A DNA stretch of 64,000 nucleotides from Syntrophaceae bacterium (GCA_003142535.1 PLMQ01000014.1:1-64000); one strand, 5' to 3'. Positions 10,981 through 20,805 are shown, counted from the stretch's first letter. Notes: generated by a model from the letters alone, not told the origin. Program-made: numbers and translations.

Positions 10981-12831
10981 ATGAAACTGGTAGAAGAATT
11001 TAAAAAAACCGCAGGCGATATAAAAATTATCGATAAAAAAGAAGAAAAAGAAATGTACAGCCACGATATCGGCGATGTTCCGGTAATCATGACTAAAACA
11101 TTATTCAACATTCAGCCTGATTTTGTCGTCCAGCCTAAAAACGCCGTAGAAATAAAAAAAGTGCTGGAATTTGCTAATGAGAAAAAAGTAGCGGTTATTC
11201 CCAGGGGCGCCGCATCATGGGGTTTTGGCGGAGTTATCCCTACAAATGCGGGAATAGTTATTGATTTATCGCCTTTTCGCAAAATTCTCCATCTCGACAA
11301 AGCCCAAAAGACTATAACTGTGGAAGCAGGAGCAAGATGGAGCGATATTGACATTCTGGCAAAAAAAGAAGGTTTATGTCTAATGACATATCCATCCAGC
11401 AAATTTTCCACCGTTGCCGGCTGGATTGCCACAGGCGGTTACGGCATTAACAGTTTTCGCTATGGCCACTTATCAAATCAGATTATTTCCATGACAATTA
11501 TGACACCGTCCGGTGAATCTAAAAAGATTACTTCTAAAGATCCGGAGTTTGAATACTTTATTTCCACCGAGGGTGAGTATGGAATTATTCTGGAAGTAAC
11601 TCTGAAACTGCGTGACGTTCCACAAGCATCATATTCCCATCTTTGTTACTTCTCCAGTGATAAAGCCGCCTTTACATTTCTTACGAGCTTCATGAAAGCT
11701 AAAGCTTCTGAAGGCATTAATCCCAATGCAATTCGTTTTTTAGATGAGAACAACTTAAATAATACCAATGAGATAATGCACGCAAGTATCTTTAAAAAGA
11801 ATGCCGGTGTCCTGTTCGAGTTCGGCAGTTCCGAGGAAGACGAAAAATTTCTGAAATTCATGACTCAGGCCGGCAATATTGAAGAAGCGCCCCGTTATGC
11901 CGCCAGTTATTTATGGAATGAGCGGCTTTTCGGTATGAAAGCAAAGCGCCTTGGCCCAACAATCATGGGCAGTGAAATCATCATTCCTATAGAGTTGGCT
12001 GCCGGATTCATTGAAAGAGCAAAAAAACTCGGTGCTTATTTTGGTGTGGAAATATTTATCGATTGTACTATCATTGATTCCAAAATGGCTTTGATCATGA
12101 CAAATTATCTCTGCGATTCCAGGAAATTCAAATATTATATCGACTTGACAATGCAGATGATCCTTACCAAAACGGCTCTTTCGATGGGAGCAGAGCCATA
12201 TGGATTGGGAATTTGGAACGCGGGATTTATTAATTATCTATACAACAGCGAAAAGAAACAAAAACTTCTGGCATACAAAGCCAAGGTTGATCCCAATAAT
12301 ATCATGAATCCGGGCAAATTCTTCGGTATCCAATCAAAATTTTTCAATATTCCGGCAGTTGTTTTTCGTCCGGCCATTCTTAACTTTTCCATAAGGATGT
12401 TAATATTGCTATCACCAGTTATTGGAAGGATAGCGACATTGATTCTCGGAAAAAATAAGAAGGTAGACAATCTCGATTTTGAGCTGACGACTCATGCCTG
12501 TGCCAAATGCGGAAATTGCATTGCCGTGTGCCCGGCATATCTTGTTACGGGAAATGAAGCTCTGACAGCAAAAGGCAAAATCGCCCTAGCGAAAAAGATT
12601 ATTGATGGTAAAAAAGTTACGCAGGAAGAAGCGGAAAATGTATTTATGTGTATGCATTGCAAGGGCTGCGAAGAGATTTGTCAGACCAATCTTGAGTTGA
12701 TGATGCTCTGGGATGCACTGGAAAAAAGGATCGACGGCAAGTTTGGCCGTCCCGAAAATAAGATTAATGATTTTCTGAAACAGGTTGATGACAGCAAAGA
12801 ATACTGGGACATGGTGGAGCGCAATAACTGA
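10981..12831 (+). CDS. FAD-linked oxidase with 4Fe-4S domain (GlcD/GlpC-like), GOGAT operon
   Basis: 616 residues. The N-terminal half is an FAD-binding PCMH fold (AVIPRGAASWGFGGVIPTNAG, then FSTVAGWIATGGYGINSFRYG) followed by the FAD-oxidase C-terminal domain (VDPNNIMNPGKFFG). A hydrophobic segment lies near residues 460-485. The C-terminus has two cluster motifs, CAKCGNCIAVCPAY and CMHCKGCEEICQT, as in GlpC-type subunits. Such proteins oxidise 2-hydroxy acids such as lactate, glycolate or 2-hydroxyglutarate. Here it leads an operon of split glutamate synthase genes that lacks GltD, so I infer it feeds electrons to the synthase. Substrate unknown. The ATG has a GGAAGAG box 11 nt upstream. 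Confidence 0.8.
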   Translation: MKLVEEFKKTAGDIKIIDKKEEKEMYSHDIGDVPVIMTKTLFNIQPDFVVQPKNAVEIKKVLEFANEKKVAVIPRGAASWGFGGVIPTNAGIVIDLSPFRKILHLDKAQKTITVEAGARWSDIDILAKKEGLCLMTYPSSKFSTVAGWIATGGYGINSFRYGHLSNQIISMTIMTPSGESKKITSKDPEFEYFISTEGEYGIILEVTLKLRDVPQASYSHLCYFSSDKAAFTFLTSFMKAKASEGINPNAIRFLDENNLNNTNEIMHASIFKKNAGVLFEFGSSEEDEKFLKFMTQAGNIEEAPRYAASYLWNERLFGMKAKRLGPTIMGSEIIIPIELAAGFIERAKKLGAYFGVEIFIDCTIIDSKMALIMTNYLCDSRKFKYYIDLTMQMILTKTALSMGAEPYGLGIWNAGFINYLYNSEKKQKLLAYKAKVDPNNIMNPGKFFGIQSKFFNIPAVVFRPAILNFSIRMLILLSPVIGRIATLILGKNKKVDNLDFELTTHACAKCGNCIAVCPAYLVTGNEALTAKGKIALAKKIIDGKKVTQEEAENVFMCMHCKGCEEICQTNLELMMLWDALEKRIDGKFGRPENKINDFLKQVDDSKEYWDMVERNN

Positions 12832-12875
12832 TCCACAGGATATTAAAATATTATTGAAAAGATGAATTAAAGACT

Positions 12876-14288
12876 ATGCCAAAGAAATATCACATTCACT
12901 CAAAAGTTACGCCGCTTAATCTGGATTACGTGTTTAAATTCAAGATCGAGCGCGGAGAAAACTGCATCAATTGCGGTAAGTGCACAAAAGTGTGCATCTA
13001 TGAAGCGCATAAACGGGGCAAAGATGGTGATACGCGCAAAATGGCTGACCCGAACACGGTGGTCTGCAAAAACTGTTTTCGCTGCATTCAGGAATGCCCT
13101 CGGGGAGCGCTGGAAAAATCTCTGGATAAAGACTTCTTAAATATCGGCGGCGGCTACTGGAAGCCGGACATGTTTATTACGCTATGGAAGCAGGCGGAAG
13201 ACGGCAAGGTGCCCGTTACCGGAGCCGGTTACAGAGGTCCGTTTACCGGACCGGGGTTTGACAGCATGTGGACCGATATGTCGGAAATTGTCCGCCCGAC
13301 ACGCGACGGAATTCATGGACGGGAATACATCAGCACATCCGTTGAACTAGGCAGGAAACTCAATCACCTGACCTTTGATGAAAAGGGCAAATTACTGTCG
13401 AAAATTCATGATACAATTGATATTCCGATTCCCATAATTTTTGATTTTCCCAAAGAGAATTTGAGTCCGAATGTTAAAGTTGCCTTGGTGAGAGCGGCTG
13501 CAGAACTAAACACCTGTATCGTATTATCTGCTGATGATATTAAGGCAGATATAAAAAAATACATAAAAAACATTATTCCATTAATTTCCCATAAGGAAAT
13601 TGATAAGCATCAGGGGTTGATCAAAAGCGTAAGATTTGTGGCACTTGATTATGATGAAGAAATATTAAGTACTTTACCTGCATTGCAGGATAAAATTAAG
13701 AAAATAAATAATGTACTTACCATCATTCGAATTCCGGCAACGAAATCTGTGGAAGCCATTGTTTCCAAGCTGGCACAAAGCGGCGCGGAGATCATCCATG
13801 TCGTGGCCGATTATCGAGGTCAGGAGAATAATGATTCGGCCGATCAAAATCGGCGTCTGGCCAAGGATATTATCCGTGCCGTGCATCTGAAGCTGGTTGA
13901 GGATAGAATCCGCGATGAAGTTACAATTATTTTCTCCGGCGGAATAGCAATGGCCGAACATGTGCCTAAGGCAATGCTCTGCGGCGCGGATTTAATCGCA
14001 ATTGATTTGCCGCTGCTGATTGCGCTTGGTGCCAGGTTGTATGAAGAGCCGGAGAAGATCATAGTGTTCCCTGAAGGACTGGAAAAAATTGCAGTACGAA
14101 CTGTAATGCAGAGGATTATTAACCTTATGGGCGCCTGGCACTCGCAGCTTCTGGAAGTAATGGGCGCCATGGGTATCCGTGAAGCACGTCGGCTGCGCGG
14201 TGAAACCGGAAGGGCTATCTTCTTTGAAGAAATCGATAATGATACTTTTGGAAAACTATTTAAAAAAAGAGAAACAGCAAACATATGA
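12876..14288 (+). CDS. Ferredoxin-domain glutamate synthase-like subunit (degenerate FMN domain)
   Basis: 470 residues. The N-terminus carries two 4Fe-4S motifs, CINCGKCTKVC and CKNCFRCIQECP. The rest resembles the central/FMN-barrel part of glutamate synthase (GAGYRGPFTGPGFD, IIFSGGIAMAEHVPKAMLCGADLIAIDLPL, then MGAWHSQLLEVMGAMGIREARRLRGE). It lacks the FMN/flavin loop seen in the next gene (KPGLGG and DGGYGGTGAAP), so it may be a non-catalytic paralogue that wires electrons or builds the complex. It overlaps the next ORF by 4 bp, implying fixed stoichiometry. The family assignment is solid; the role is inferred. Confidence 0.75.
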   Translation: MPKKYHIHSKVTPLNLDYVFKFKIERGENCINCGKCTKVCIYEAHKRGKDGDTRKMADPNTVVCKNCFRCIQECPRGALEKSLDKDFLNIGGGYWKPDMFITLWKQAEDGKVPVTGAGYRGPFTGPGFDSMWTDMSEIVRPTRDGIHGREYISTSVELGRKLNHLTFDEKGKLLSKIHDTIDIPIPIIFDFPKENLSPNVKVALVRAAAELNTCIVLSADDIKADIKKYIKNIIPLISHKEIDKHQGLIKSVRFVALDYDEEILSTLPALQDKIKKINNVLTIIRIPATKSVEAIVSKLAQSGAEIIHVVADYRGQENNDSADQNRRLAKDIIRAVHLKLVEDRIRDEVTIIFSGGIAMAEHVPKAMLCGADLIAIDLPLLIALGARLYEEPEKIIVFPEGLEKIAVRTVMQRIINLMGAWHSQLLEVMGAMGIREARRLRGETGRAIFFEEIDNDTFGKLFKKRETANI

Positions 14289-15772
14289 AACCATCAACTG
14301 TAAAAATTAAAAAAATGCCTTCGCGATTTAAGCATCAGGTGCCGAAATATAAAATTACTAGATCCGACGCCTGCATCAACTGCGGTACTTGTGCAAAATC
14401 ATGCCCCTACGGCGTTCATGAAAGAGTTGAAGGGCACAACAGGACAAAAGCACCAATTAACTATAAATGTATCGGGTTTGAATGCAAGAACAACGATTTT
14501 TATTGTATTGCAAAATGCCCCCGCAAGGCTTTGAGCATCTCACTGAATCCGATGTATGAAACGCTCGGCGATTATCGCTGGACAGCAGATATAATTACGG
14601 CGACCTGGATAATGGCGGAAACAGGATATCCGCCCGAACGAAAGGATCTTGAATATAATACCGGTAATTCCGGCGGTGGTTTCGATAAGCTTAGGCTCAA
14701 GTTTCCTGCCGGGCAGCCAAAAATTAATAAGCTGGAAATATCAACGGAGATTCCCTTAAACAGGAGAAATGATGGCCGCGCCAATGTTATCATTTCCACG
14801 CCTGTCTATGGCGGCGGCATGTCCTTCGGGTCGGTAAGTCTGCCGACAATGATTTCCAAGGCGCGTAACGCATCGTTATGGAATACATTTACCTGTACCG
14901 GTGAGGGAGGATACCCGGAACTGCTTCAACCTTATAACGACCACGTTATTACTCAGGTGGCGACAGGTTTGTTTGGAGTGCGCGAAGAAACAATACAGCG
15001 GGTAAAAATAGTGGAATTCAAATATGCACAGGGTGCCAAACCCGGTCTCGGTGGGCATCTTCTGGGTGAAAAAAATACAGAAAGCGTAGCCCGGATGCGG
15101 GAAGCAGTCCAGGGTACATCGTTGTTCTCGCCCTTTCCCTTTCACTCGGTCTATTCCATCGAAGATCACAAGAAGCATATTGACTGGATCAAAGAAATCA
15201 ATCCTAACGCATTGGTTTCCGTTAAGGTTTCGACACCCAATGATGTGGATATGGTTGCTGTCGGTTCCTACTATGCCGGTGCTCATATAATTCACATAGA
15301 CGGCGGATATGGCGGTACAGGCGCGGCACCCGACATTGCCAAAAAGAACATTGCCATGCCAATAGAATATGCCATCATGAAAGTTCATAATTTTTTAAAG
15401 GAAGAGGGCGCACGGGACGCCATTACGCTCATTGCCTCCGGTGGCATAAGAACTGCTCATGATTTGGCCAAAGCCATTTGCTTGGGCGCGGATGGAGCGG
15501 TTATCGGCACGGCGGAATTGGTTTCTCTGGAATGTGTCCGCTGCGGAAACTGCGAATCAGGACGAGGCTGTGCCCGGGGCATTGCCTCAACGGATTCGGA
15601 ACTTTCCGATTTGTTTAACGAGGAATGGGCAACGCAGCGACTGGTTAATATGTATCATGCCTGGAATGTCCAGCTTATTGAAATACTACAGAAGTTCGGA
15701 ATGAAGAGTGTAAGAGAGCTAGTTGGCCGGACTGATTTGCTTGAGCATATAGATTACAGTAAACCCCATTAG
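14285..15772 (+). CDS. Glutamate synthase FMN-binding subunit with ferredoxin domain
   Basis: 495 residues. The N-terminus holds two Fe-S motifs (CINCGTCAKSC and a spaced CIGFEC...CIAKCP). The C-terminal barrel is the glutamate synthase domain: PVYGGGMSFGSVS, FTCTGEGGYPE, GAKPGLGGHLLG (usual form KPGEGGQLPG), SVKVSTPNDV, HIDGGYGGTGAAP, ASGGIRTAHDLAKA. CVRCGNCESGRGC stands where GltB has its 3Fe-4S cysteines. It reduces 2-iminoglutarate, made from 2-oxoglutarate and glutamine-derived ammonia. The leucine in PGLGG, where glutamate is usual, is worth noting. Translation is coupled to the previous gene. Confidence 0.85.
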   Translation: MKPSTVKIKKMPSRFKHQVPKYKITRSDACINCGTCAKSCPYGVHERVEGHNRTKAPINYKCIGFECKNNDFYCIAKCPRKALSISLNPMYETLGDYRWTADIITATWIMAETGYPPERKDLEYNTGNSGGGFDKLRLKFPAGQPKINKLEISTEIPLNRRNDGRANVIISTPVYGGGMSFGSVSLPTMISKARNASLWNTFTCTGEGGYPELLQPYNDHVITQVATGLFGVREETIQRVKIVEFKYAQGAKPGLGGHLLGEKNTESVARMREAVQGTSLFSPFPFHSVYSIEDHKKHIDWIKEINPNALVSVKVSTPNDVDMVAVGSYYAGAHIIHIDGGYGGTGAAPDIAKKNIAMPIEYAIMKVHNFLKEEGARDAITLIASGGIRTAHDLAKAICLGADGAVIGTAELVSLECVRCGNCESGRGCARGIASTDSELSDLFNEEWATQRLVNMYHAWNVQLIEILQKFGMKSVRELVGRTDLLEHIDYSKPH

Positions 15773-15976
15773 AGCAACGGGCGTTTGGCGATTTCAGAAG
15801 GCGGCATTAAACAGCTAGCTGTATTACAGGATTTTAACCCCCAACAGGAGTTGGGAGCTTCCTCTAACGGGGTAAATAATAAAGGCATATAGGCTGAAGG
15901 AAAAGACATTCGATGATTATTCTTACCCCTCATCCTTTAGCCTTCAGCCGTCAGCCTTTCCACGGAGCTATTAATA
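15773..15976. other. Intergenic spacer with inverted repeats, inside the GOGAT operon
   Basis: The 204-bp gap holds a small hairpin CCAACAGGAGTTGG near 15840 and a longer-range inverted repeat, AGGCTGAAGG near 15890 with CCTTCAGCC near 15940. The gap is unusually large for genes of one complex, so an internal promoter or processing site is possible. No ORF. Confidence 0.4.
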
Positions 15977-18607
15977 ATGGACAATGTTGAAAAAATAACT
16001 ATATCACGAGCTGAAATTTGCAGTCAGGTGCCGCCTTTGAGCCAAAACACTGAAGAAGAGGGAGGCTGCGGCGTAACAGGTTTTATTTGTTCGATTCCTG
16101 TAACGGGGAAAAACATCTTCGAACCATCCGTGCAGATGCACAACAGAGGTAATGGAAAAGGCGGAGGCATTGGAGCTGTCGGATTTGTTCCCGAAGCGAT
16201 GGGTGTGTCTAAACAGGTTCTTCAAGATGATTATATGCTGCACATTGCTCTTCTTGATGGGAGCGTATGTACTGAAATTGAAGATACATACATCAAACCG
16301 TACTTTAAAATCGATAAATCGGAAAAGCTCGCCACAATTGATGATCACCGCAGTATCGGATTAGATGTCCGGCCTCCTGATATTATGCGTTATTTTGTGC
16401 GCGTTAAGGATGATGTCCTCGATAAGTTCATCGCGGATAACAAATTTTCATCTATGGAAAGGCGTGACGCTGAGGATGAGTTTGTCTATCAGAACAGTTT
16501 TAAGATTAACACGCACTATTATGCGTCCCTTGGTGAAAAAAAGGCTTTTGTCATGTCGCACGGCAGGAACATGATGATCCTGAAAATCGTGGGATATGCG
16601 GAAAATGTTGTCAAATACTATAAGTTGGATGACTTCAAAGCTTATGCCTGGCTGGCCCATCAGCGTTATCCAACGCGCGGACGTGTTTGGCATCCTGGTG
16701 GTTGCCATCCGTTTAGCGCGCTCAATGAAGCGTTGGTACATAACGGTGACTTTGCTAATTATCAGGCTGTGAATGAATATCTCAAACAGCGCAACTATTA
16801 CCCTCTGTTTCTGACAGATACTGAAGAAGCAGCGCTGTTGCTGGATTTGTGGAGCAGGGTATATAAATATCCGCTGGAACACCTGATTGAGGCCATGGCC
16901 CCGACTTCGGAAAGGGACTTCGATATGTTGCCTGCGGAAAAGCAGGAGCTGTATAAAGCTATTCAGACCCATCATGTAAACGCATCGCCGGATGGACCGT
17001 GGTTCTTTATCATTGCAAGAAATGATGTTAGAAATGATCAATTCCAACTGATAGGCATTACCGATACCGCTATGCTGCGTCCACAGGTTTTTGCCCTGCA
17101 GGAAGGGGAAGTCCAGATCGGTCTGATTTGTTCGGAAAAACAGGCGATTGATGCGACTCTAATGTCACTGGAAAGGGAAGATCCGCGTTTCGGACCCATT
17201 GCCGATAAATACTGGAATGCCCGCGGTGGCAGCTATACCGATGGCGGTTCATTTATTTTCAGCCTTAAAGATACCACAGATGGCATGAAGCTTATTTGTA
17301 CCGACAAGTTCGGAAAAGTGATTAAAACTCCAAAGGGTAAAGCTACCTGTAATTTAGCGAAAAAAATTACCATTACAGAAGACTTCAAGCCCATAGAACA
17401 AAAGCTTAGTGCTTTATTTGCTGAAAATGATTATTCGGCTACTGCTGATAAATTGTTTACATATATAAAAGATAGCATTGGCAAATTTAATCCGGACAAG
17501 TTTAGGTTCTGCATTGAGACGATCAAGGGTTATGCTCTAAAAAGTGATAACTGTAAGCAAGCAGCCATCAGCACGTTAACGTTTTTGAATGATCGTCGAT
17601 TCAATACCGGCTCGCTAAAAAGAAGCTCCCTGCTGCATGTACTGAAAATAGCTCTAGATGAAATTTTCGATGCAACGTCGATGATCACAGAAGTATCAAA
17701 TTCACCCTTCAGCCGGATTAATTACACAAGCCGCGATCAACTTCGCGCACCGAAGACCAATGAGAAAATTCTGGTTATTGACGCCGGACAATTTGAACCG
17801 GAAGGTGATAAATGCGACGCGGTAATGATGGTGAAGGCCTTTAAACTCGGCTGGAAAAAGTTCATTGTTTACAAATATCGTGGTCAGCGGTTTACCGGTT
17901 GCGGTTTCGGTCCGGCCACCAAGGATGTGAGAATAGATGTGTACGGTGCTTCCGGCGATTATCTGGCCTCTGGCATTGATGGCATGGAAATTTATGTTCA
18001 TGGCAATGCCCAGGATCAACTCTGCCAGATTATGAAAGAGGGTAAACTTGTTGTATTTGGGGATGTCGGCCAGACATTTATGTACGGGGCCAAAGGAGGC
18101 AGCGCTTACATAATGGGTAACGCGGCGGGCAGGCCTTTAATTAATGCCGTCGGTAAGCCGCGGGTTGTGATTAATGGCACTGCGCTGGATTATCTTGCTG
18201 AATCTTTTATGGCTGGTGATCCGCTCAATGGCGGCGGTTTTGTCATTCTTAACGGTATCGGCTTTGATGAAGAGAACGGCTCGATCTGTGAATACGATTC
18301 TCCATACCCCGGCTCAAATATCTTTTCTCTTGCTTCCGGTGGTGCGATTTATGTTCGGGATCCACATAAAAAACTGGTTGATGAACAGTTAAATGGCGGA
18401 GAATTTGCTGAAATTACCGATGCGGACTGGAAGCTGATAGAGCCTTACCTGCAAGAGAATGAAAAACTTTTCGGTATTACGATAGAAAGACTTCTCACAG
18501 TTGAAGGCAATAAAAAGGCTCCGCAGGCAGTCTACAGAAAGATCAAACCTCTAAAAGCGACAGCTGTCCAAAAAGACGATGAAGATGATGATGGTTTAGA
18601 AGAATAA
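15977..18607 (+). CDS. Glutamate synthase glutaminase/GXGXG subunit
   Basis: 876 residues. The N-terminus is a class II glutamine amidotransferase: after a 30-residue propeptide the nucleophile is Cys31 in EEGGCGVTGF, with MHNRGNGKGGG, HQRYPTRG and HNGDFANY following. The C-terminal third is the GXGXG beta-helix of GltB (DVYGASGDYLASGIDGMEIYVHGNAQDQ, split by repeats such as GAKGGSAYIMGNAAGRP). In ordinary GltB these domains flank the FMN barrel in one chain; here the barrel is in the preceding genes. The C-terminus is acidic (DDEDDDGLEE). It would release ammonia for the FMN subunit. Confidence 0.88.
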   Translation: MDNVEKITISRAEICSQVPPLSQNTEEEGGCGVTGFICSIPVTGKNIFEPSVQMHNRGNGKGGGIGAVGFVPEAMGVSKQVLQDDYMLHIALLDGSVCTEIEDTYIKPYFKIDKSEKLATIDDHRSIGLDVRPPDIMRYFVRVKDDVLDKFIADNKFSSMERRDAEDEFVYQNSFKINTHYYASLGEKKAFVMSHGRNMMILKIVGYAENVVKYYKLDDFKAYAWLAHQRYPTRGRVWHPGGCHPFSALNEALVHNGDFANYQAVNEYLKQRNYYPLFLTDTEEAALLLDLWSRVYKYPLEHLIEAMAPTSERDFDMLPAEKQELYKAIQTHHVNASPDGPWFFIIARNDVRNDQFQLIGITDTAMLRPQVFALQEGEVQIGLICSEKQAIDATLMSLEREDPRFGPIADKYWNARGGSYTDGGSFIFSLKDTTDGMKLICTDKFGKVIKTPKGKATCNLAKKITITEDFKPIEQKLSALFAENDYSATADKLFTYIKDSIGKFNPDKFRFCIETIKGYALKSDNCKQAAISTLTFLNDRRFNTGSLKRSSLLHVLKIALDEIFDATSMITEVSNSPFSRINYTSRDQLRAPKTNEKILVIDAGQFEPEGDKCDAVMMVKAFKLGWKKFIVYKYRGQRFTGCGFGPATKDVRIDVYGASGDYLASGIDGMEIYVHGNAQDQLCQIMKEGKLVVFGDVGQTFMYGAKGGSAYIMGNAAGRPLINAVGKPRVVINGTALDYLAESFMAGDPLNGGGFVILNGIGFDEENGSICEYDSPYPGSNIFSLASGGAIYVRDPHKKLVDEQLNGGEFAEITDADWKLIEPYLQENEKLFGITIERLLTVEGNKKAPQAVYRKIKPLKATAVQKDDEDDDGLEE

Positions 18608-18709
18608 GTCCAGAAAGCTTTGAGATTATTTTCTGATGTAGTAACGCAAGAAATGATCTGCTTTTTCAATCTTTTTTAGGGTTTAATTCCGTAAAGCTTG
18701 CTGCATGAT

Positions 18710-18775
18710 TGTCATTCCCGCGAAAGCGGGAATCCAGAAATCCTAGACTCCCGTTTGCACTGGAGTGACATTTAG
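18710..18775. repeat. REP-like palindrome (dRS3-like)
   Basis: ATTCCCGC-GAAA-GCGGGAAT at 18714-18733 is a perfect 8-bp-arm hairpin with a GAAA loop, followed by CCAGAAATCCTAGACTCCCG. Similar GTCATTCCCGCGAAAGCGGG sequences are common dispersed intergenic repeats in many proteobacteria. It sits between the convergent ends of the GOGAT subunit gene and the sigma-54 activator, and may also act as a terminator. Confidence 0.6.
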
Positions 18776-18818
18776 ATACATTACTACTTGCAGTGGGGCA
18801 ATTCTTTTTTTAAAAAAT

Positions 18819-20402
18819 TTAATCGGTGTCATCGGCGTTTTTATTGTTTTTGCGGAAAATCTTTGGATTGATTCCCAGTTTGGTAATTTTATATTGAATG
18901 ATACGCTTTGTTGTTCCCAAAATATTTGCGGCCTTTGTTTGATTTCCTCCCGTAGCTTCCAGAGTATCAATAATTAAAGATCTTTCCTGTGCCTCTACAA
19001 TAGAAGATAGTTTGCTGTGTTCCTTCTTTTCCACTTTAGCTTCTCTTACATGTAAAGACGGCGGCAAATGAAAAGCATCTATTGTATCGGTATTGGATAG
19101 CAGAACAGCCCGTTCAATGCAATTTTCCAGTTCACGGACATTACCCGGCCATTTGTGAGACAGAAATACTTCTATTGCCGCGGTGGAAATTTTTTTAACA
19201 TTTTTACCCATTTCCTTGCTGTATTTCAAAATAAAATGATCAGCCAAAAGTATAATATCGCTGCCTCTTTCGCGCAGCGCTGGTAAATATATAGGAAAAA
19301 CATTCAAGCGGTAAAACAAATCAGCACGAAAACGTTCCGCCATAATGTCTTGTTCCAAATTTCTGTTGGTTGCCGCAATAATGCGGACATTGACATTAAT
19401 AACTCGCGATGAGCCCAGCGGCTGAAACCTTTTTTCCTGTAAAACGCGTAAAAGCTTTACCTGAGCGGCAGCGGAAAGCTCGCCTACTTCATCCAAGAAA
19501 ATTGTGCCACCGTTGGCTTCTTCAAAACGTCCCCGGCGCTGCTGGAGCGCTCCTGTAAAAGCACCTCTTTCATGGCCAAAAAGCTCGCTTTCAATGAGCG
19601 TATCAGGAATTGCCGCGCAATTTACCTGAACCAGCGGTCCGCCATGCCGGGGAGAGTTCATGTGGATCGCTCTGGCGATCAACTCCTTACCGGTTCCTGT
19701 TTCACCGGTGATTAGAACTGTCGTATTCGAATCAGATACCTGAGCCACCAAACCGAATACTTCCTGCATTGGTTTGGAATGGCCGATAATATCTATCGAA
19801 GGCGCACGCTCACTGCCAACAATTTTTCTCAGCCGTTCGTTTTCTTCCTCCAAAGCCCTGATATGCACAGCCTTGGCCACAAGCTCAGCTACGGCGGAAA
19901 GCATGGCCAGTTCCTTATCCAGATCTTCCACTTCGAGAGCTACTTTATCGGCTGATAAAACTCCGACGACATTTGCATCATAAATAATGGGCACACAAAG
20001 AAAAGCCAGTTCCGATCTGTTTAAATGACGGCGGGCGCCAGTGCGGTCTAAAAAGTGAGTAGCCTGACCAAGATTAGCCACGGCCATAGGGCGGCCTGTT
20101 TCCGCCACTTTACCTGTGATACCCTCACCGGGCTTGTAAGTAACATCCATTCCCTCAATATTGACATCATGCGCTACATCCAGCCAGACTTCTTTTTTCC
20201 CCCGGTCTAAAAGGGAAATCATCCCGCGTTGCATACCTAAACGCAGACTCATTTCCTTTAAAACCAACTCTAATTGATCACGCAAATCTTCCGGCTGCGC
20301 CATAATTATAGCAATCGCGTGCAATGTGGCCAGTTCTTCATAACTATGAATACTCAAATTGCGCTCTTTCTCAGAAAAAGATTTTTTTGCAGTCTTGCTC
20401 AT
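18819..20402 (-). CDS. NifA/NtrC-like sigma-54-dependent activator (GAF-AAA-Fis HTH)
   Basis: About 527 residues from the ATG at 20402. An upstream in-frame start at 20456 adds a hydrophobic stretch that does not look native. The N-terminal GAF domain spans about residues 30-190 ([19 protein letters not shown]). The AAA+ domain has Walker A GETGTGKE, the sigma-54 contact loop GAFTGA, Walker [13 protein letters not shown] and the R-finger region. The C-terminal Fis-type helix-turn-helix is [21 protein letters not shown]. This architecture is that of NifA. No receiver domain is present. Being next to glnN/GOGAT with candidate -24/-12 promoters, it probably controls nitrogen assimilation. Confidence 0.9.
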   Translation of the reverse strand: MSKTAKKSFSEKERNLSIHSYEELATLHAIAIIMAQPEDLRDQLELVLKEMSLRLGMQRGMISLLDRGKKEVWLDVAHDVNIEGMDVTYKPGEGITGKVAETGRPMAVANLGQATHFLDRTGARRHLNRSELAFLCVPIIYDANVVGVLSADKVALEVEDLDKELAMLSAVAELVAKAVHIRALEEENERLRKIVGSERAPSIDIIGHSKPMQEVFGLVAQVSDSNTTVLITGETGTGKELIARAIHMNSPRHGGPLVQVNCAAIPDTLIESELFGHERGAFTGALQQRRGRFEEANGGTIFLDEVGELSAAAQVKLLRVLQEKRFQPLGSSRVINVNVRIIAATNRNLEQDIMAERFRADLFYRLNVFPIYLPALRERGSDIILLADHFILKYSKEMGKNVKKISTAAIEVFLSHKWPGNVRELENCIERAVLLSNTDTIDAFHLPPSLHVREAKVEKKEHSKLSSIVEAQERSLIIDTLEATGGNQTKAANILGTTKRIIQYKITKLGINPKIFRKNNKNADDTD

Positions 20403-20749
20403 AGATATTTCGACTATCCATAAAAGTATTTTGTAACAAAATTGTACTAATAGCAATCATTTTTTAGCTTTTGAGAGTAAGTTTGCAAGGACTGAACCAA
20501 TTATGACAAATTTGTGAAAAGTAGGCAGAAAGTTGAAAATATTTTCAAAAGATGGTTAATATTATGAAAATACTAACTATTTATCATAAATAGCAGCAAA
20601 GCGAATATATCCGTGCTTAATGGGATAACAAAGATGTACAAAAATAGATTCTTGATGGGGGATATTAATTTACCGGCGGTTTGAAGAAGCCACTTGCTTG
20701 TGAAATTGGCGAATATGTAAAAAACGATTAAATAGACTGCTTTATTTCA
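20403..20749. promoter_or_regulatory. Upstream region of the sigma-54 activator, with two palindromes
   Basis: This gene-free stretch has a perfect 16-bp palindrome TTGAAAATATTTTCAA at 20533-20548 and CTATTTAT-C-ATAAATAG at 20577-20593, 28 bp apart, on the upstream side of the activator gene. They could be binding sites for the activator itself or another regulator. Both are AT-rich, so chance is a real alternative. Confidence 0.35.
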
Positions 20750-20805
20750 GTAAAGCTTGAAATCAGCGGTGGCTATAATCCATTCGCTGAAGTGATTTGC
20801 TAGAT
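20750..20805 (-). repeat. attC-like site 5 (degenerate), end of the 248-aa ORF
   Basis: Minus strand: R'' ATCTAGC, spacer AAATC, arm ACTTCAGCGA, loop, arm CGCTGATTTC, spacer AA, then GCTTTAC where R' is expected. CAGCG/CGCTG pairs. The stop codon of the 20800-21486 gene overlaps R''. The terminal heptamer does not match GTTRRRY, so this is a decayed site if it is one. Confidence 0.3.

Noticed and set aside
10981-12831. The FAD/Fe-S protein as a plain lactate or glycolate dehydrogenase
   Set aside because: Not excluded biochemically, but it heads the GOGAT operon, lacks a lactate permease or CCG-domain partner gene, and follows the candidate nitrogen-type promoter.
15840-15960. Inverted repeats in the GOGAT spacer as a terminator
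   Set aside because: No T-run follows and the downstream gene encodes a subunit of the same enzyme.
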